A DNA stretch of 64,000 nucleotides from Ichthyophis bannanicus (GCA_033557465.1 CM066034.1:987265637-987329636), one strand, 5' to 3'. Positions 20,633 through 30,822 are shown, counted from the first letter of the stretch. Notes: generated by a model from the letters alone, not told the origin. Program-made: numbers and translations.

Positions 20633-21849
20633 CAAGGTGTGATCAAAAAATATCTAGACTTGTTGTGTAACTATATAACAATATGTTGCACCACGATGCT
20701 GTTAAGCTTGCAGTGACCTAGTTATGTGCTCTACATGTGCAGAGTGTGTAGCGTGGCTGCAGCACACCTGAACCTTTTTTTAATTACATGATGTTTGGTA
20801 TTGTGTAAAAGAAGTTTGTCAGATTTGCAATAAGTGAAAAACTTGAACAGCGAATTTCATTAAAATCTGCCAGAAACTTGGAGATTTGTGCAGAGACATG
20901 ACAACTCACATCAAGTGTATGGCAATGAATACATGAGTCTTGCTAGAGTTTAACTGGTGCAAAAGTTGATGCAGTGCTTGCCGCAATACGCTCAAATCGT
21001 CGCTTGACTATCAGGGAGCTTGCTGAGTATATGGTCATCAGTTTTGGGTCTGTACAGCCCATTCTTAGTATTGATTAGGGGATGAGATGTGTGTCTGCAA
21101 AATTCATGCCGAAACTCTTATCCCCTGACCAAAAAGATAGACTGTAACCAGGGAGGAGTTGGAATGTGTTGAAAATGACTCAGATTTCATCAAAAAGATT
21201 ATTACTGGTGATGAATCATGGGTTTATGGTTATGACACGGAAACTAAGGCTCGGTCATCACAGTAGAAGACTCCAGACTCTCCCAGACACAAGAAAGCCC
21301 ATCAGATGAGGAGCAATGTCAAGGTCATGCTCAGTTTTCTTTGATTACCAGCATATTGTTCATCATGAGTATGCTCCAAAAGGCCAAACCATCAGTAAAG
21401 GAGTACTACGTCCAAGTGACTCGTTTGAGAGATACAGTTTGTCGTAAGAGGCCAGAGTTGCACAGGACTGGTGAATGGTTGCTTCATCACGATAACGCCC
21501 CAACTCACGCATCACATCTTGCTAGCAGTTCTTGACCAAACACAAAATTGAGCAAGTCCTTCAGCCTCCGTACTCACCTGACCTGTGATTTTCTTGTTTC
21601 CAAAACTGAAATTACCATTGAAAGGAAGGAGATTCGACGACTTGGAGACCAATAAGCAAATTTTGACACGGCAGCTTCACAGTATAATGAAAGAAGCATT
21701 TCAAAATTGTTTCCAGCAGTAGCAGGAACACTGGAAGAAGTGTGCTTTATCAGAAGGGTACTACTTTGAAGGAGACGGAGTACAATAACTATCAGTGTTA
21801 TACTTCTTGTGGTGTTGTACAAGTCTCAATATTTTTTGATCATACCTCG
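20633..21849 (+). mobile_element. mariner transposon, both ends intact, transposase dead
   Basis: The element is 1217 bp, the size of an autonomous mariner, flanked by TA at 20631-20632 and 21850-21851. Its inverted termini are CAAGGTGTGATCAAAAAATA and, complemented from the right, CGAGGTATGATCAAAAAATA; they continue to match through CTTG (about 30 bp). Cut-and-paste DNA transposon in the Tudor gene intron. Confidence 0.9.
20800..21790 (+). pseudogene. mariner transposase pseudogene
   Basis: The DD34D catalytic triad is readable piecewise: TGDESWVYGYD near 21208, LHHDNAPTHASH near 21483, and YSPDL near 21570. Other family signatures are RSNVKVMLSF, EYAPKGQT-like in a shifted frame, and FPKLKLPLKGRRFDDLE near 21600. 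The N-terminal helix-turn-helix region from about 20800 is too damaged to follow continuously. Multiple stops and shifts make it non-functional. Confidence 0.85.
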
Positions 21850-21906
21850 TATTTAGCGCTTGAGATTTTTTTTTTCAAAACAATCTCTGCTGACTGTAAA
21901 TGAGTC

Positions 21907-22068
21907 AAACCAGATTACTAATGGCCCAGCCCAAACCAAAAAAAGAAATCTCCCACTAAAACATTTGTCCATGTGAAACTTTTTATCAAACAAAAAGTTT
22001 CACATGGACAAATGTTTTAGTGGGAGACTTCTTTATGGGTTTGGGTTGGGCCATTAGTAATTTGGTTT
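21907..22068. repeat. Large near-perfect palindrome (foldback/MITE-like)
   Basis: The arms are about 78 bp each with a loop of a few bases near 21988: AACCAGATTACTAATGGCCC on the left pairs with GGGCCATTAGTAATTTGGTT on the right, and GTCCATGTGAAACTTTTT with AAAAAGTTTCACATGGAC next to the loop. Only scattered mismatches and a small A-run indel occur. No ORF lies inside. Confidence 0.85.
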
Positions 22069-22337
22069 GTACAAGAGGGCGAGCCTTTCCATGTCAGCCC
22101 CTTTGGGTTATATTTAGGACTGTAAATGAGTAGCAGGAAGATTAAAGAACCAAGTTACGAGTTTCAAAAGGCAGCTTCTATAGTTGAGAAAATTAGGATG
22201 GAACTCTGTTTATACTGGGTTTCACCCTTTAAAAATCTGGGAATTTATGGGTAAAAGTTGATTTTAAACTGAAAATAAAAATCTCTGCTAATTATATATA
22301 AAGAACTCAACCAGCTTATTTGTGTTTTTCTCTAAAG
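22069..22337 (+). other. End of the Tudor intron with splice acceptor
   Basis: No repeat is recognised. The acceptor is TTGTGTTTTTCTCTAAAG at 22320-22337. Confidence 0.45.
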
Positions 22338-22565
22338 GGATAGTGGCCTCAACTGGGGTCTGGTCTCCACTGGCAAAAGACCTGCTGAGGAAACTCATGC
22401 TGGGGACGAGTATTTTGGCCACAGTGCTAAAAGTCATTGATAACACCCACGTGCTTTCAGCAGACATGGAGATTAAGGATGAGCGAATTAACGTAGCCGA
22501 GAGACTCATCGGGGAAAATCTGGCCAAATGCAGTAACTCCACCAAGAGTAACCCTCCAAGTCTGG
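22338..22565 (+). CDS. Second Tudor-protein exon (C-terminal flank of extended Tudor domain)
   Basis: A 228-bp exon between a TTTTTCTCTAAAG acceptor and a CTGG|GTAAGG donor, phase 1 at both ends, open throughout. It joins in frame to the exon at 9968-10135 (the shared codon becomes glycine). It encodes WSPLAKDLLRKLMLGTSILA followed by TVLKVIDNTHVLSADMEI and INVAERLIGENLAKC. The pattern matches the staphylococcal-nuclease-like half of an extended Tudor domain: a tryptophan-proline start, helix, beta strands with a D-x-x-H/V core, and a terminal helix reading ...L(I/V)xxxLA. It is probably part of the same germline RNA-silencing protein. Confidence 0.8.
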
Positions 22566-22909
22566 GTAAGGATTTCTTCTTTCATTATGCAGTGGAAATT
22601 TGTTGCATTGCTTTTTTGTTTCTTTTCGGATCACTAACTGATACAGTATGGCAGTGTAATGAGTTTTCTCCTCTGGCTTTAGAAAATGTAAAGAAACTTT
22701 TCTTACAGACATTTAGTACAGTATAAATTGTAATGTGTGTGATATATTTGTGTGTGTGTTCATAGAGAGAAAATTGCTTTTCTGCAGCAGCATAGTTGTG
22801 CTACTACAGACCTATAACCCTTTCTGCACATCTTTTGTGCCCATGAAGCATTTCTAATGCAAGTTGGCTGGCTTTCTTTTTAAATTGTTTTGTGTGCCTT
22901 TTTTCTCAG
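22566..22909 (+). other. Intron between second and third Tudor exons
   Basis: A 344-bp intron with donor GTAAGG and acceptor TGCCTTTTTTCTCAG. It holds a short GT-rich stretch (22735-22760) and no repeat I can name. Confidence 0.55.
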
Positions 22910-22950
22910 CACAGACAGATGAACACAGCTGCAGAGTTCTCCAGAATCGA
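22910..22950 (+). CDS. Third small Tudor-protein exon
   Basis: A 41-bp exon between TTTTTTCTCAG and GTGAGTAC. With the single base carried from the previous exon it gives 14 codons (AQTDEHSCRVLQNR) and ends in phase 0. The strong splice signals and the open, phase-compatible frame support it, but it is short and has no domain signature. The gene's following exons were not found in the rest of the window, so the next intron is long or the remaining exons are unrecognised. Confidence 0.55.
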
Positions 22951-23511
22951 GTGAGTACAATCCACTTTGTTTTAAAGGCAGTTTGTGTGTATGTTAGGGT
23001 CAGTGTGTTGAGCTGTGTATACCTGACAGCAGTCAAACAGCAGAAGGTAGCAGGGGGCCAAGCCTAGGTCCTGTCAGCTAATTCTACCTGTCATTTTTAG
23101 CAAGCCTCTTTCACTATTACATGGTGAATAGCATCCAGCTTAAGGCCATTTGAGGCTCTGATGCCCTTCTCCTTCAACTTGATTGTAGCCCCCCCGGATG
23201 CACTTCTGGGTACGGGACCTGCCTGGCTGGGTCTCCTCGAGGGTGGGTTCCATCGGTCCTTGTCCGTTTGGCACCTGATGCCCCCACCTGGGAAAGAAAG
23301 GTATTAGTGGGTAGGATTTCCTTCCTTTTATCCCAGGAAACCTCTCAAAACACTGCTGTGATCAAGGTTGTCTTAAATAGTATTTACAATTTATTTACAA
23401 TATGTATACTTCAAGTATTGTGATAAAATAATGCAGTGTGTACAACCGGTATTATGATATGTGGTTCAAGCAGGTAAGGTGAAATAACAATACAGGATAA
23501 GAGATAAAGCA
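22951..23511. other. Unassigned intron sequence left of DIRS-B
   Basis: It includes GCCCCCCCGGATGCACTTC and other moderately GC-rich text, then AT-rich text near 23380. No ORF or repeat is supported. Confidence 0.35.
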
Positions 23512-23700
23512 TAGTTACTCACCTGTAACAGGTGATCTCCGGGATCAACAGGAATTTAGTCTTCACATATGGGTATCGTCGGTACCGACGGAGCCTGCGC
23601 GGGAACGCTCCCCAGCGTCCATTAGGAAAGCTTTTGGGAGCATCCCACAGCGCCTGCGTGCTGCCTTCCCGCCTTTCCCAGCTGTCCCTCTCCAGTTGAG
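23512..23700 (-). repeat. DIRS-B terminal repeat (element 3' end)
   Basis: TAGTTACTCACCTGTAACAG starts the repeat, followed by GTCTTCACATATGGGTATCG, the palindrome CGTCGGTACCGACG and GGGAACGCTCCCCAGCGTCC. It matches the inverse of 28990-29180 over about 190 bp. Confidence 0.9.
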
Positions 23701-23756
23701 TTTATAGCTGAGACAAAGAGAGAGGGAAAGAGAGAGATAGAGAGATACAACTCCTA

Positions 23757-23885
23757 GGGGAGGTGGGTGGGTTGTGAAGACTAAATTCCTGCTGTTCCCG
23801 GAGATCACCTGTTACAGGTGAGTAACTATGCTATCTCCAGGAACAAGCAGGAATGTAGTCTTCACATATGGGGACTCCCTAGCTG
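23757..23885 (-). repeat. DIRS-B internal complementary region
   Basis: GGTTGTGAAGACTAAATTCC to CAGGTGAGTAACTA is followed without a gap by TGCTATCTCCAGGAACAAGC. These are the two element ends joined as in the circular DNA form, in opposite sense to the termini. The palindrome TCACCTGTTACAGGTGA lies at its centre. Confidence 0.9.
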
Positions 23886-23989
23886 CAGATGCCAGGGAGA
23901 AGGCCCCAGAAGTTGTGTGCCCCTGTGAAAGGGCTCCACTTCCCCCCCTGAATCTCTGGCATCCTACCAGAGATGGTGGGTAGGAGTTG

Positions 23990-25548
23990 ATTAAGTATGG
24001 AGCAGGTGTTGGAAGAACAGCCTGACCAAACAAGGCATCCCGGCGGGAGTCCTTGTCTAAGCAGTAATGGGCTGTGAAAGTATGAACCGAAGCCGAAGTA
24101 GCTGCTCGGCAGATGTCGTCAATAGACACAGAGTGAAGATGAGCCATAGAGGCTGCCATGGCTCTCACATTGTGAGCTGTGACATGGCCTTCCAGAGGAA
24201 GGATCTTACTCTCATAGGCAAAAGAAATACACTGTGCAATCCAGCTGGACAGTGTTCTTTTGGAGACGAAGTCCCAAATGACTAGGATCAAAAGCAACAA
24301 AGAGTTGAGAGGACTTTCTATGTTGCTGTGTCCTTTGCAAGTAAAAGGCCAAAGCCCTTTTACAGTCCAAAGTATGAAGATTCCTTTCTGCATTTGAGGT
24401 GTGAGGCCTTGGGAAAAATGCAGGAAGGTAAACCGCTTGGTTTAAATGAAAAGGTGATACCACCTTTGGCATAAAGTGTGGATGAGTCTTAAGGACTACC
24501 TTATCATGATGGAACCTTGTATAAGGAGGATCAGCCACCAATGCTTGCAATTCACTGATGCGACGTGCTGATGTGATTGCAATAAGAAAGGTGACCTTCC
24601 AGGAAAGGAATTTCAAAGAGGTAGTAGCTAATGGTTCAAAAGGAGGTTTCATGAGCTGCCCAAGAACCAGATTTAAGTCCCATGCCACCGTGGCTTAATG
24701 GGAGGCTTAGTTAAAAGAAGGCCTCTCATAAATCTCGCTATGAGAGGATGAGAGGAAATAGGTTGTCCATTTAGAGGCTTGAAAGAAGCTGCAATAGCAC
24801 TCAAATGAACTCTCACTGAATTGGTCTTAAGCCCTGTATTAGACAAATGAAGGAGATATTCCAGTAATGATTCCAGAGGTATCGCAAGAGGGTCAAGACC
24901 CTTCTGTGAGCACCATATGGTAAACCTTTTCCACTTGAAAGCATAAGAGCGTCTTGTGGAAGGCTTCCTGGAAGCATAAAGGATAGCCTTTACCTGCTCA
25001 GAAAGGTTAAGACCATGAAGTTCTAGGCTTTCAGCAAACAGGCCCTGAGATGCAGAGACTGGGGATCGGGATGCCACAGCATCCCATCCTCCTGAGAAAG
25101 GAGATCTGGAGCAGATCCTAAGTCCAGAGGTGGAGCTTGAGAGAGATGTAGGAGCAAAGGGTACCACATTTGCCATGGCCAAAGTAGAGCTATGAGAATC
25201 ATATGACCTCCGTCTCTCTGAAGCTTGAACAGGGTTTTGGGAATTAGGGTAATGGGTGGAAAGGCATACAGGAAGTCCTGGCCCCAATGGAGGAGGAAAG
25301 CATCCCTGGCCTGACAACCCTGAGCCGGAATTCTGGAACAGAACCGGGGAAGTTTGGCATTCAGCGGACTTGCAAAGAGGTCTATGTCCGGGGTTCCCCA
25401 AATTTGAAAAATTTTGGCCACCTGGTCTGCATGGAGAGACCATTCGTGTGGAAGCAGAACTTGACTGAGTCTGTCTGCCCAAGAGTTTTGAATGCCTGGA
25501 AGATACATCGCAAGGAGATGAATCTGATGCTCTCTGGCGAGGGCCCAT
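23990..25548 (-). pseudogene. DIRS-B tyrosine recombinase ORF (overlaps the RNase H-MT ORF)
   Basis: The minus-strand frame from 25548 overlaps the upstream 407-codon ORF by about 525 bases in another frame. It reads LNLSEQVKAILYASRKPSTR, FTIWCSQKGLDPLA and LEYLLHLSNTGLKTNSVRV, then shifts near 24685 to a frame with SARRISELQALVAD (catalytic arginine). A second shift near 24300-24220 leads to VTAHNVRAMAASMAHLH, TSASVHTF and TAHYCLDKDSRRD. The residue before S in the latter is T where DIRS-A has W. Overlapping pol and recombinase ORFs are typical of DIRS elements. Confidence 0.9.
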
Positions 25549-26246
25549 AGTCGCAAAGCTTCATTGCAGAGCGACAGAGAGCCTGTTCCGCCCTGCTTGT
25601 TCACACAGAACATGGCTACTTGATTGTCCATTTGAACTAGGACTGTCTTGTAGCTGATCTGGGTGTGGAATACTCGAAGAGCAAGGAAGATTGCTCTGAG
25701 TTCCAGGAGACTGATATTGAGATAGGCCTCCTGTGGAGTCCAGGTACCCTTGGTAGAGAGACCTTGCAGGTGGACGCCCCAACCCACCTGTGAGGCATCT
25801 GTTAGAGTGGCTTGGGGTGGAGGTTGCTGAAAAGGAGACCCCACCAAAAGGTTTTGGGGTGACTGCCACCATTGGAGGGACAAAATAAGGCGATCTGAGT
25901 TTGCTATTTTGTCTGACAGGCAACCTGACACCTGAGTCCACTGAGTGGATAAAGTCCACTGGGCTGCCCTCATATGAAGGTGAGCATAATGAACCACATG
26001 CACGGTGGATACCATGTGGCCTAGTAATTGTAACATCTCCCGAGCAGTGAAGTGAGGTTTTAGCACTGCTTGGGAAGCTAACTGCACAATGCGAAGGCAG
26101 CGGGCATGTGGAAGGTAGGCCCTTGTCTGTCTGGTATCCAGCAGAGCTCCTATAAACTCTAGGGACCGAGTGGGAGCAAGGTTGGATTTTGGGAAGTTTG
26201 ACAAGTCCCAAATACTGAAGGATGCGCATTGTGCGAGAGAGAGCAA
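25023..26246 (-). CDS. DIRS-B RNase H plus methyltransferase-like ORF (407 codons)
   Basis: This is the longest intact part of the element. It holds RNase H (LTDASQVGWGVHL, LLELRAIFLALRVFH, MDNQVAMFCVNKQGGTG, HLLAMYLPGIQNSWADRLSQ) followed by IDLFASPLNAKLPRFCSRIP, the FPP-containing block HWGQDFLYAFPPITLIPKTL and a WP..WYPLLLHL segment typical of the DIRS methyltransferase-like domain. The N-terminal residues (SIWDLSNFPKSNLAPTRS) are the end of the RT, in which the active-site region lies in a different frame (26159-26503). The start codon is therefore not a true start; the ORF is the 3' part of a longer RT-RH-MT polyprotein broken by a frameshift near 26220. Confidence 0.85.
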   Translation of the reverse strand: MLSLAQCASFSIWDLSNFPKSNLAPTRSLEFIGALLDTRQTRAYLPHARCLRIVQLASQAVLKPHFTAREMLQLLGHMVSTVHVVHYAHLHMRAAQWTLSTQWTQVSGCLSDKIANSDRLILSLQWWQSPQNLLVGSPFQQPPPQATLTDASQVGWGVHLQGLSTKGTWTPQEAYLNISLLELRAIFLALRVFHTQISYKTVLVQMDNQVAMFCVNKQGGTGSLSLCNEALRLWALAREHQIHLLAMYLPGIQNSWADRLSQVLLPHEWSLHADQVAKIFQIWGTPDIDLFASPLNAKLPRFCSRIPAQGCQARDAFLLHWGQDFLYAFPPITLIPKTLFKLQRDGGHMILIALLWPWQMWYPLLLHLSQAPPLDLGSAPDLLSQEDGMLWHPDPQSLHLRACLLKA

Positions 26247-26930
26247 CCCTGGCCTCCGGCTCTTAAGGTGTTCGAATGAGCCAGTCGTCTAAGTAAGGGA
26301 AGACGAATATTCCTAGGGTGCGAAGAAATGCTGCCACCACAGCCATGCATTTTGTGAAAACCCTTGGTGCCGAGGCCAGGCCAAAAAGAAGAACCCTGTA
26401 TTGGTAGTGCTTCCCTTGAAATAGAAAGCGAAGGAACTTTCAATGAGTTGGATGGATGAGAACATGAGTGTACACATCCTTGAGATCTAGAGAACAAAGC
26501 CAATCCTGACTCTGAAGGTATGGCAGCAGAGTTCCTAGAGAAATCATTTTGAACTTCACTTTGAACAGGAATTTGTTCAATTTTCTGAGGTCTAAAATGG
26601 GTCTGTGTCCTCCTGTTTTCTTTGGAATAAGGAAATAGGGGGAGTAGAACCCTTGTACCCTATTGGAGAATGGGCACCTCTTCTATTACCCCTTGGGCAA
26701 GTGACCTCTTGACCTAACTGGTCGTTGAGAGAGGTCTGAGAATTGAACAGTCTTACCATTGTAGGAGGGGGCATGCTGAGGAAATGAAGCTTGTACCCCT
26801 CTCTTACAATAGACAGAGTCCAATTTTCTGCTGTTATCTGACCCAATCTGGGGGCAAAATGACATAACCTTCCTGGGATGGTGGAGGGTTCTGGACCGTT
26901 CAGGGCCAGGAAGGCAAAGTTCTCTAGATA
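26160..26930 (-). pseudogene. DIRS-B reverse transcriptase (frameshifted)
   Basis: Minus-strand pieces include ENWTLSIVREGYKLHFL (26592-26846) and, in another frame, coding sequence for the palm; around 26270-26300 the strand reads YLDDWLI just as in DIRS-A. Compared with DIRS-A, at least three frame changes occur (about 26700, 26590 and 26500). The YLDD motif itself is intact at DNA level. Confidence 0.8.
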
Positions 26931-28838
26931 GGAGTCAAAGCCCCTGTGGAGGCTGAGTCTGCTGAGCCGGTTGAGGCTTAGCAGCTTTTGTTTTTCTTTG
27001 CCTAGGTTGTTGCTGCTGTCCCTTTTGGGAAGACTGACCTAAACGATGCACCTGCTGTGTATAGGAGGGATAAAACTACTTCTTCTTACTGAAGTATGGT
27101 TTCTTGTAGGATTTTTTCCTTGCAGGATCAGCTGTAGACTTAGACAATCTATCCAAAATGATATTGTCAGCATCAATTTCATTAGCTTTTTCCTGCCAAT
27201 TCTTGTCAAAGAGATTCTCTCCTGTGCAAGGAATATTCCCTAGTTTATCCTGTACCCAAAGTTCCAAGTCAGATGCCTGAAGCCAGGCAATCCTATGTGC
27301 ACCTATGGCAATGGCAGAGGTTCTGCTTTTGCACTCAAAGCAGTCAAAGGCTGCGCGATTTACAAACTTGGAAACATCCTGAGCATGTTTGACAATGGCG
27401 AGGAAATCCTGCCTCTTATCAGGAAGGAGAGGGCTCATGAGCTCTAAATCGCCTGTGACTTCCTTAAGGAACATTCCCATATCTAATATATAGGAACTGA
27501 TCCTAGCAGAATGCATCGAAGCCTGGAAGGTTTGATGCCCAAAGGCGTCAAGAATTCTACACTCATGTCCTGGAGGATTAGATGCATGCCTTTTTGCACT
27601 CTTGAGCCTTCTCATAGCTGATTCCACCACCATGGAATGGTGTGGTAGCTGAGTCTTCTGAAACCCAGGACAAGGAGGAACTCGATACATGGTGTTGAGT
27701 CTTCGAGAGTGAGGAGATGTGGTTAGAGGTGTTTCCCACATCCTTAACATGAGATCATGCAAGATCTCATGAATAGGTAAGGTAGCTGCCTCCTTAGGAG
27801 CCTTAGGGTATTGTAGGATTTCTAATTCCTTTGCCCTAGGCTCTTTTTCAGGAGCCACTGTGATGGAAAGGCCTCGAGCCACATATCAGATAAAATCCTG
27901 AAAGGACATATCCTCTGGTGGAGACATCCTAAGCTGAGGAGAAGAAGAATCCTCAGGAAGAAGTACTTTGGTATCGGCAGAGCTTTCAGAGTCTTCAGAC
28001 TCATCCGAGGATTCAAAGTATCTCCGATCCAGGTGATCGTGCAAGGCACGGTACCGGTACCGATTGAAGTCGGCATCGGAGGGGTCCGGTACCGATTTGT
28101 TGATACCGGATGGATAAGCATGACTCGGTCCCGGTAGAATACCTGCCGATGTCGATGCAGTCGGTACCGGTACCAGAGTCGGTGCCGGTACCGATTAGAA
28201 TTGTCTGAAGCGGTTTCAGGGGCATCGAGGCCGTGAGAAGAGCCACCAGACTGCGTTCAATAGCCAAGAATCTCTGGTCTATCGACGCTGCCGATGCTTG
28301 GGTATCGGTACCGGATGAAGCAGCCGGTACTCCAGAGCATGGCACCAGTAGTTCTGCCGAGGTTGAAGCTTCAAGAACATCCTGGAGCCCCATTAGTGCT
28401 TTGGAAGCCGAAGCCTCCCGCCGGGGCAATTTTGCCGGTGAAAGTCCCTCAAGGGCAACGCCAGAGGCATCTCAATGCTTAGAGGGAGATCTACCCTTTG
28501 AGGACCGGCTAGATTTGTTTAGTTACCTGAGATCCATGGGAGGAAGTCGAAGCCCTGGAAGACGTCGATGCCACAGAGGCTGAATCGGAGGGAAAAAGGG
28601 TGCTAAGTTTAGCAGCTCGGTTCTGCCAGCCCCTCTTAGACATCATCCCACAGGCAACACACTCTGAAATAGAGTGGTCAGGACCTAAACACTTGAGGCA
28701 CCACTCATGGGTGTCAGTGACAGAGATGGTACCGCCACACTTGGAACACTTTTTAAAACCAGAAGCGGGTTTTTCCATTTTAAAGTAAAAGTTGGGCCTA
28801 GTGCCCAAAATGGCACGTGGCACCTGGGGAGAAAACAC
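26931..28838 (-). pseudogene. DIRS-B gag
   Basis: The N-terminal module (28509-28838) contains CSKCGGTISVTDTHEWCLKC then LGPDHSISECVACG, a cysteine/histidine cluster that could bind zinc or nucleic acid. Serine-rich text follows (SVASTSSRASTSSHGSQV). The middle (28013-28429) is dense in GGTACC-derived codons. The C-terminal 268-codon frame (27076-27882) reads LPIHEILHDLMLRMWETPL, SRRLNTMYRVPPCPGFQKTQ, VKHAQDVSKFVNRAAFDCFE and ends lysine-rich. Two or three frameshifts separate the parts. It is the most complete gag in the window and shows that the DIRS-A duplication is abnormal. Confidence 0.8.
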
Positions 28839-28989
28839 CTGGAAAAGACTCCAGAAGAAAAGGTGTTTTTGTTTTTTTTGTTTTTTAAAAAGAAAGAAGA
28901 ACCGGCGGTACTGGTATAGCGTCGAGGGAAGGCAGACGTGACCACAAAAAAGAAGAATAAAAGGGAATTATTTTCTGCGGTGACAGGAT

Positions 28990-29180
28990 GTGCGATCCGT
29001 CGGCTCCGCGGAAAACGAAGAACTGGAGAGGGACAGTTGGGGAAGGCAGCACTCAGGCGCTGTGGGATGCTCCCAAAAGCTTTCCTATTGGACGCTGGGG
29101 AGCGTTCCCGCAGAGGCTCCGTCGGTACCGACGATACCCATATGTGAAGACTACATTCCTGCTTGTTCCTGGAGATAGCA
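28990..29180 (-). repeat. DIRS-B terminal repeat (element 5' end)
   Basis: It contains ACTGGAGAGGGACAGTTGGG, TATTGGACGCTGGGGAGCGT, CGTCGGTACCGACG, CCATATGTGAAGAC and ends TTCCTGGAGATAGCA. It pairs with 23512-23700 apart from the extreme ends, which differ between the two termini, as in other DIRS elements. Confidence 0.88.
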
Positions 29181-30703
29181 GTTCAAACAACCAACTATAT
29201 CCTTAGACGTAATGACTTAAGTAAACCTTTAAAAATGATAGATCTAACCTTAATAACCCGTCTTCTAACTCCCCTCCCTTTTCCTTTGCCCCCCAGCCCC
29301 AAATCTCACCCACTGCTGGAGCTCTGGACCGATGGCTGCTTGTGAAAGGAGAGGTTTTGTAGATCTGTCCAGTCGCTGAGGCTGTAGCCTTGACTCTGCC
29401 GCCTCCAATCTGGAGAGGGTTTTGCACTTCTGCCCACTCCAGAACCACTGTTGCAGCTCTCCCTTGAGCTGATCGGCTGCTGGACCTCCCTGGGTCTTGT
29501 GGGTCCTGGTCCAGAATGGACTCTCTACCACTGCAGCTCCTTCTGGACCTGATTCTGCCGCTGTTGCTTCCTCTGAAGCCAGTCCTCTGCTGCAGCTCCT
29601 CCTGGAGCTGATATGCCACTGGATTCCCAAGCCTGGATTAGGCACTTCACTCCCTGGGTTGTGAGGAGATTATCTGCCTCCATCTTCATTCCTACCCCTG
29701 ACTACGTCTGTCTGAGGCCCTTTGCTGGCATCTTCATTCCAAGTCTGTCTAGGCTCCCAGGATATTTTCCAGTGCTATCTTCAGGAGAAGAAGCTCTTTT
29801 AGATTAAGAAGCTGAACAGCCTCTAAATCATAAACTCCATCTTTCTTCAAGCTCTTTTTTTCTCTTCCAGGGATTTTTAGTATTAGCACCTGTTTATCCG
29901 ATACCATTTCTCTTAGGGTGAGCACTTTCCACCGGCCCCAGTATTTGCTTCTCCACCCTCTGTCTGATGTGTGCATTTTATTTCCCTACACTATTCCCTA
30001 TAGATTTAAAGTTAAATCTTAATATTAGATATAAATGTGAGCAAATATTACCCTTGCTCCTTCAGCACAGGCAGTGATTTGCATATCCCCCCCCCCTAAA
30101 TGTTTACTTTTCAGCTCTGCTAGCCACAGTGACTGTTGTTACAGGCTGCTGTTTTTAATGTTGCCCCCTCATCTGACCACCTCATCAATATACAGTGGCC
30201 ATTTACCTTTGATTCTACATTGTTCAGCACATTCTCAAACACACGCCTTTAGGGAGTGTGTTATGATTTATTTGTAGTGTTAGGTATCGTTTATCATAGT
30301 CCAGTAGTTTCCAAACTTGGGGTCATATCTTCAGTGGATGGGGTCACAGAAATATGGCCATCTCCACATCTCTGGACTTTCATTGTGACTTACGCCAAGT
30401 CACTAGTCAGCATGTGGCCTGTGAGCCAGTGAACATTCATAGCCTCTTGCCCCTCCTGGGTAAGCTTCCTGTTAGCCTGGAAACCCATGCTTAGTACTTG
30501 GGTCTATAAGCACACATAGTATACTGCACACAGGACCCTATGTTGATTGCTGTTGCCATTACTGTTTTGCTGCCTTTCTGCTTTTAAATGAGTGGAGGGC
30601 GGGGGTGGGCTAGGTGGCCGCCTAGGGTGGCAGACCTCCGTGGCCTGCTGCCCCCTCCCCTGCTGCCACTGATTCCGGTGATGGGCTAGGTGCAGTGGTC
30701 CGT
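29181..30703. other. Unassigned sequence
   Basis: At 29300-29640 a short motif built on CTGCAGCTC...GGAGCTGAT recurs imperfectly several times and opens minus-strand frames rich in glutamine, alanine and tryptophan (LQQW); this looks like decayed low-complexity sequence, not a gene. CATCTTCATTCC occurs twice near 29680 and 29729. Near 30305 CCAGTAGTTTCCAAACTTGG resembles a hAT-type end but stands alone. Nothing else is recognised. Confidence 0.35.
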
Positions 30704-30822
30704 GGCAGGCCATGTGCTTCAGCACACATGGCCTGCCGCTTCTGACTCCTCCCCCCCCCCCCCCCGAGTTGTGTTGGAGTGGTCAGAAGCGGCAGGCCAT
30801 GTGTGCCGAAGCACATGCCCTA
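30704..30822. repeat. Inverted repeat around a C-run, with nested hairpins
   Basis: The left arm 30704-30749 (GGCAGGCCATGTGCTTCAGC...CTGCCGCTTCTGACTCC) pairs with the right arm 30776-30822 (GGAGTGGTCAGAAGCGGCAG...GAAGCACATGCCC). A run of about 16 C lies between them. Each arm is itself palindromic (GGCCATGTG...CACATGGCC). Flanking text with GCCTAGGGYGGCAG at 30627 and 30952 suggests an old DNA transposon. Confidence 0.7.

Larger units (their letters stand above)
23512..29180 (-). mobile_element. DIRS-B: essentially full-length DIRS retrotransposon
   Basis: About 5.67 kb with every structural part: inverted termini (23512-23700 and 28990-29180), ICR (23757-23885), and on the minus strand gag, RT, RNase H plus methyltransferase-like domain, and an overlapping tyrosine recombinase ORF. 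The ends read TAGTTACTCACCTGTAACAG at the left and CCTGGAGATAGCA at the right. No target duplication is apparent, as expected of recombinase-mediated insertion. RNase H-methyltransferase is open over 407 codons; gag, RT and recombinase each have frameshifts, so this is a fairly young but inactive copy. It is the best reference for interpreting the other DIRS pieces here. Confidence 0.93.

Noticed and set aside
22854..23067. Extended coding sequence around the third Tudor exon
   Set aside because: The frames run through the splice donor into sequence without protein-like composition; only the 41-bp exon fits the phases.
29203..29645. Minus-strand glutamine/alanine-rich ORFs
   Set aside because: They arise from an imperfect short repeat built on CTGCAGCTC; coding is not supported.
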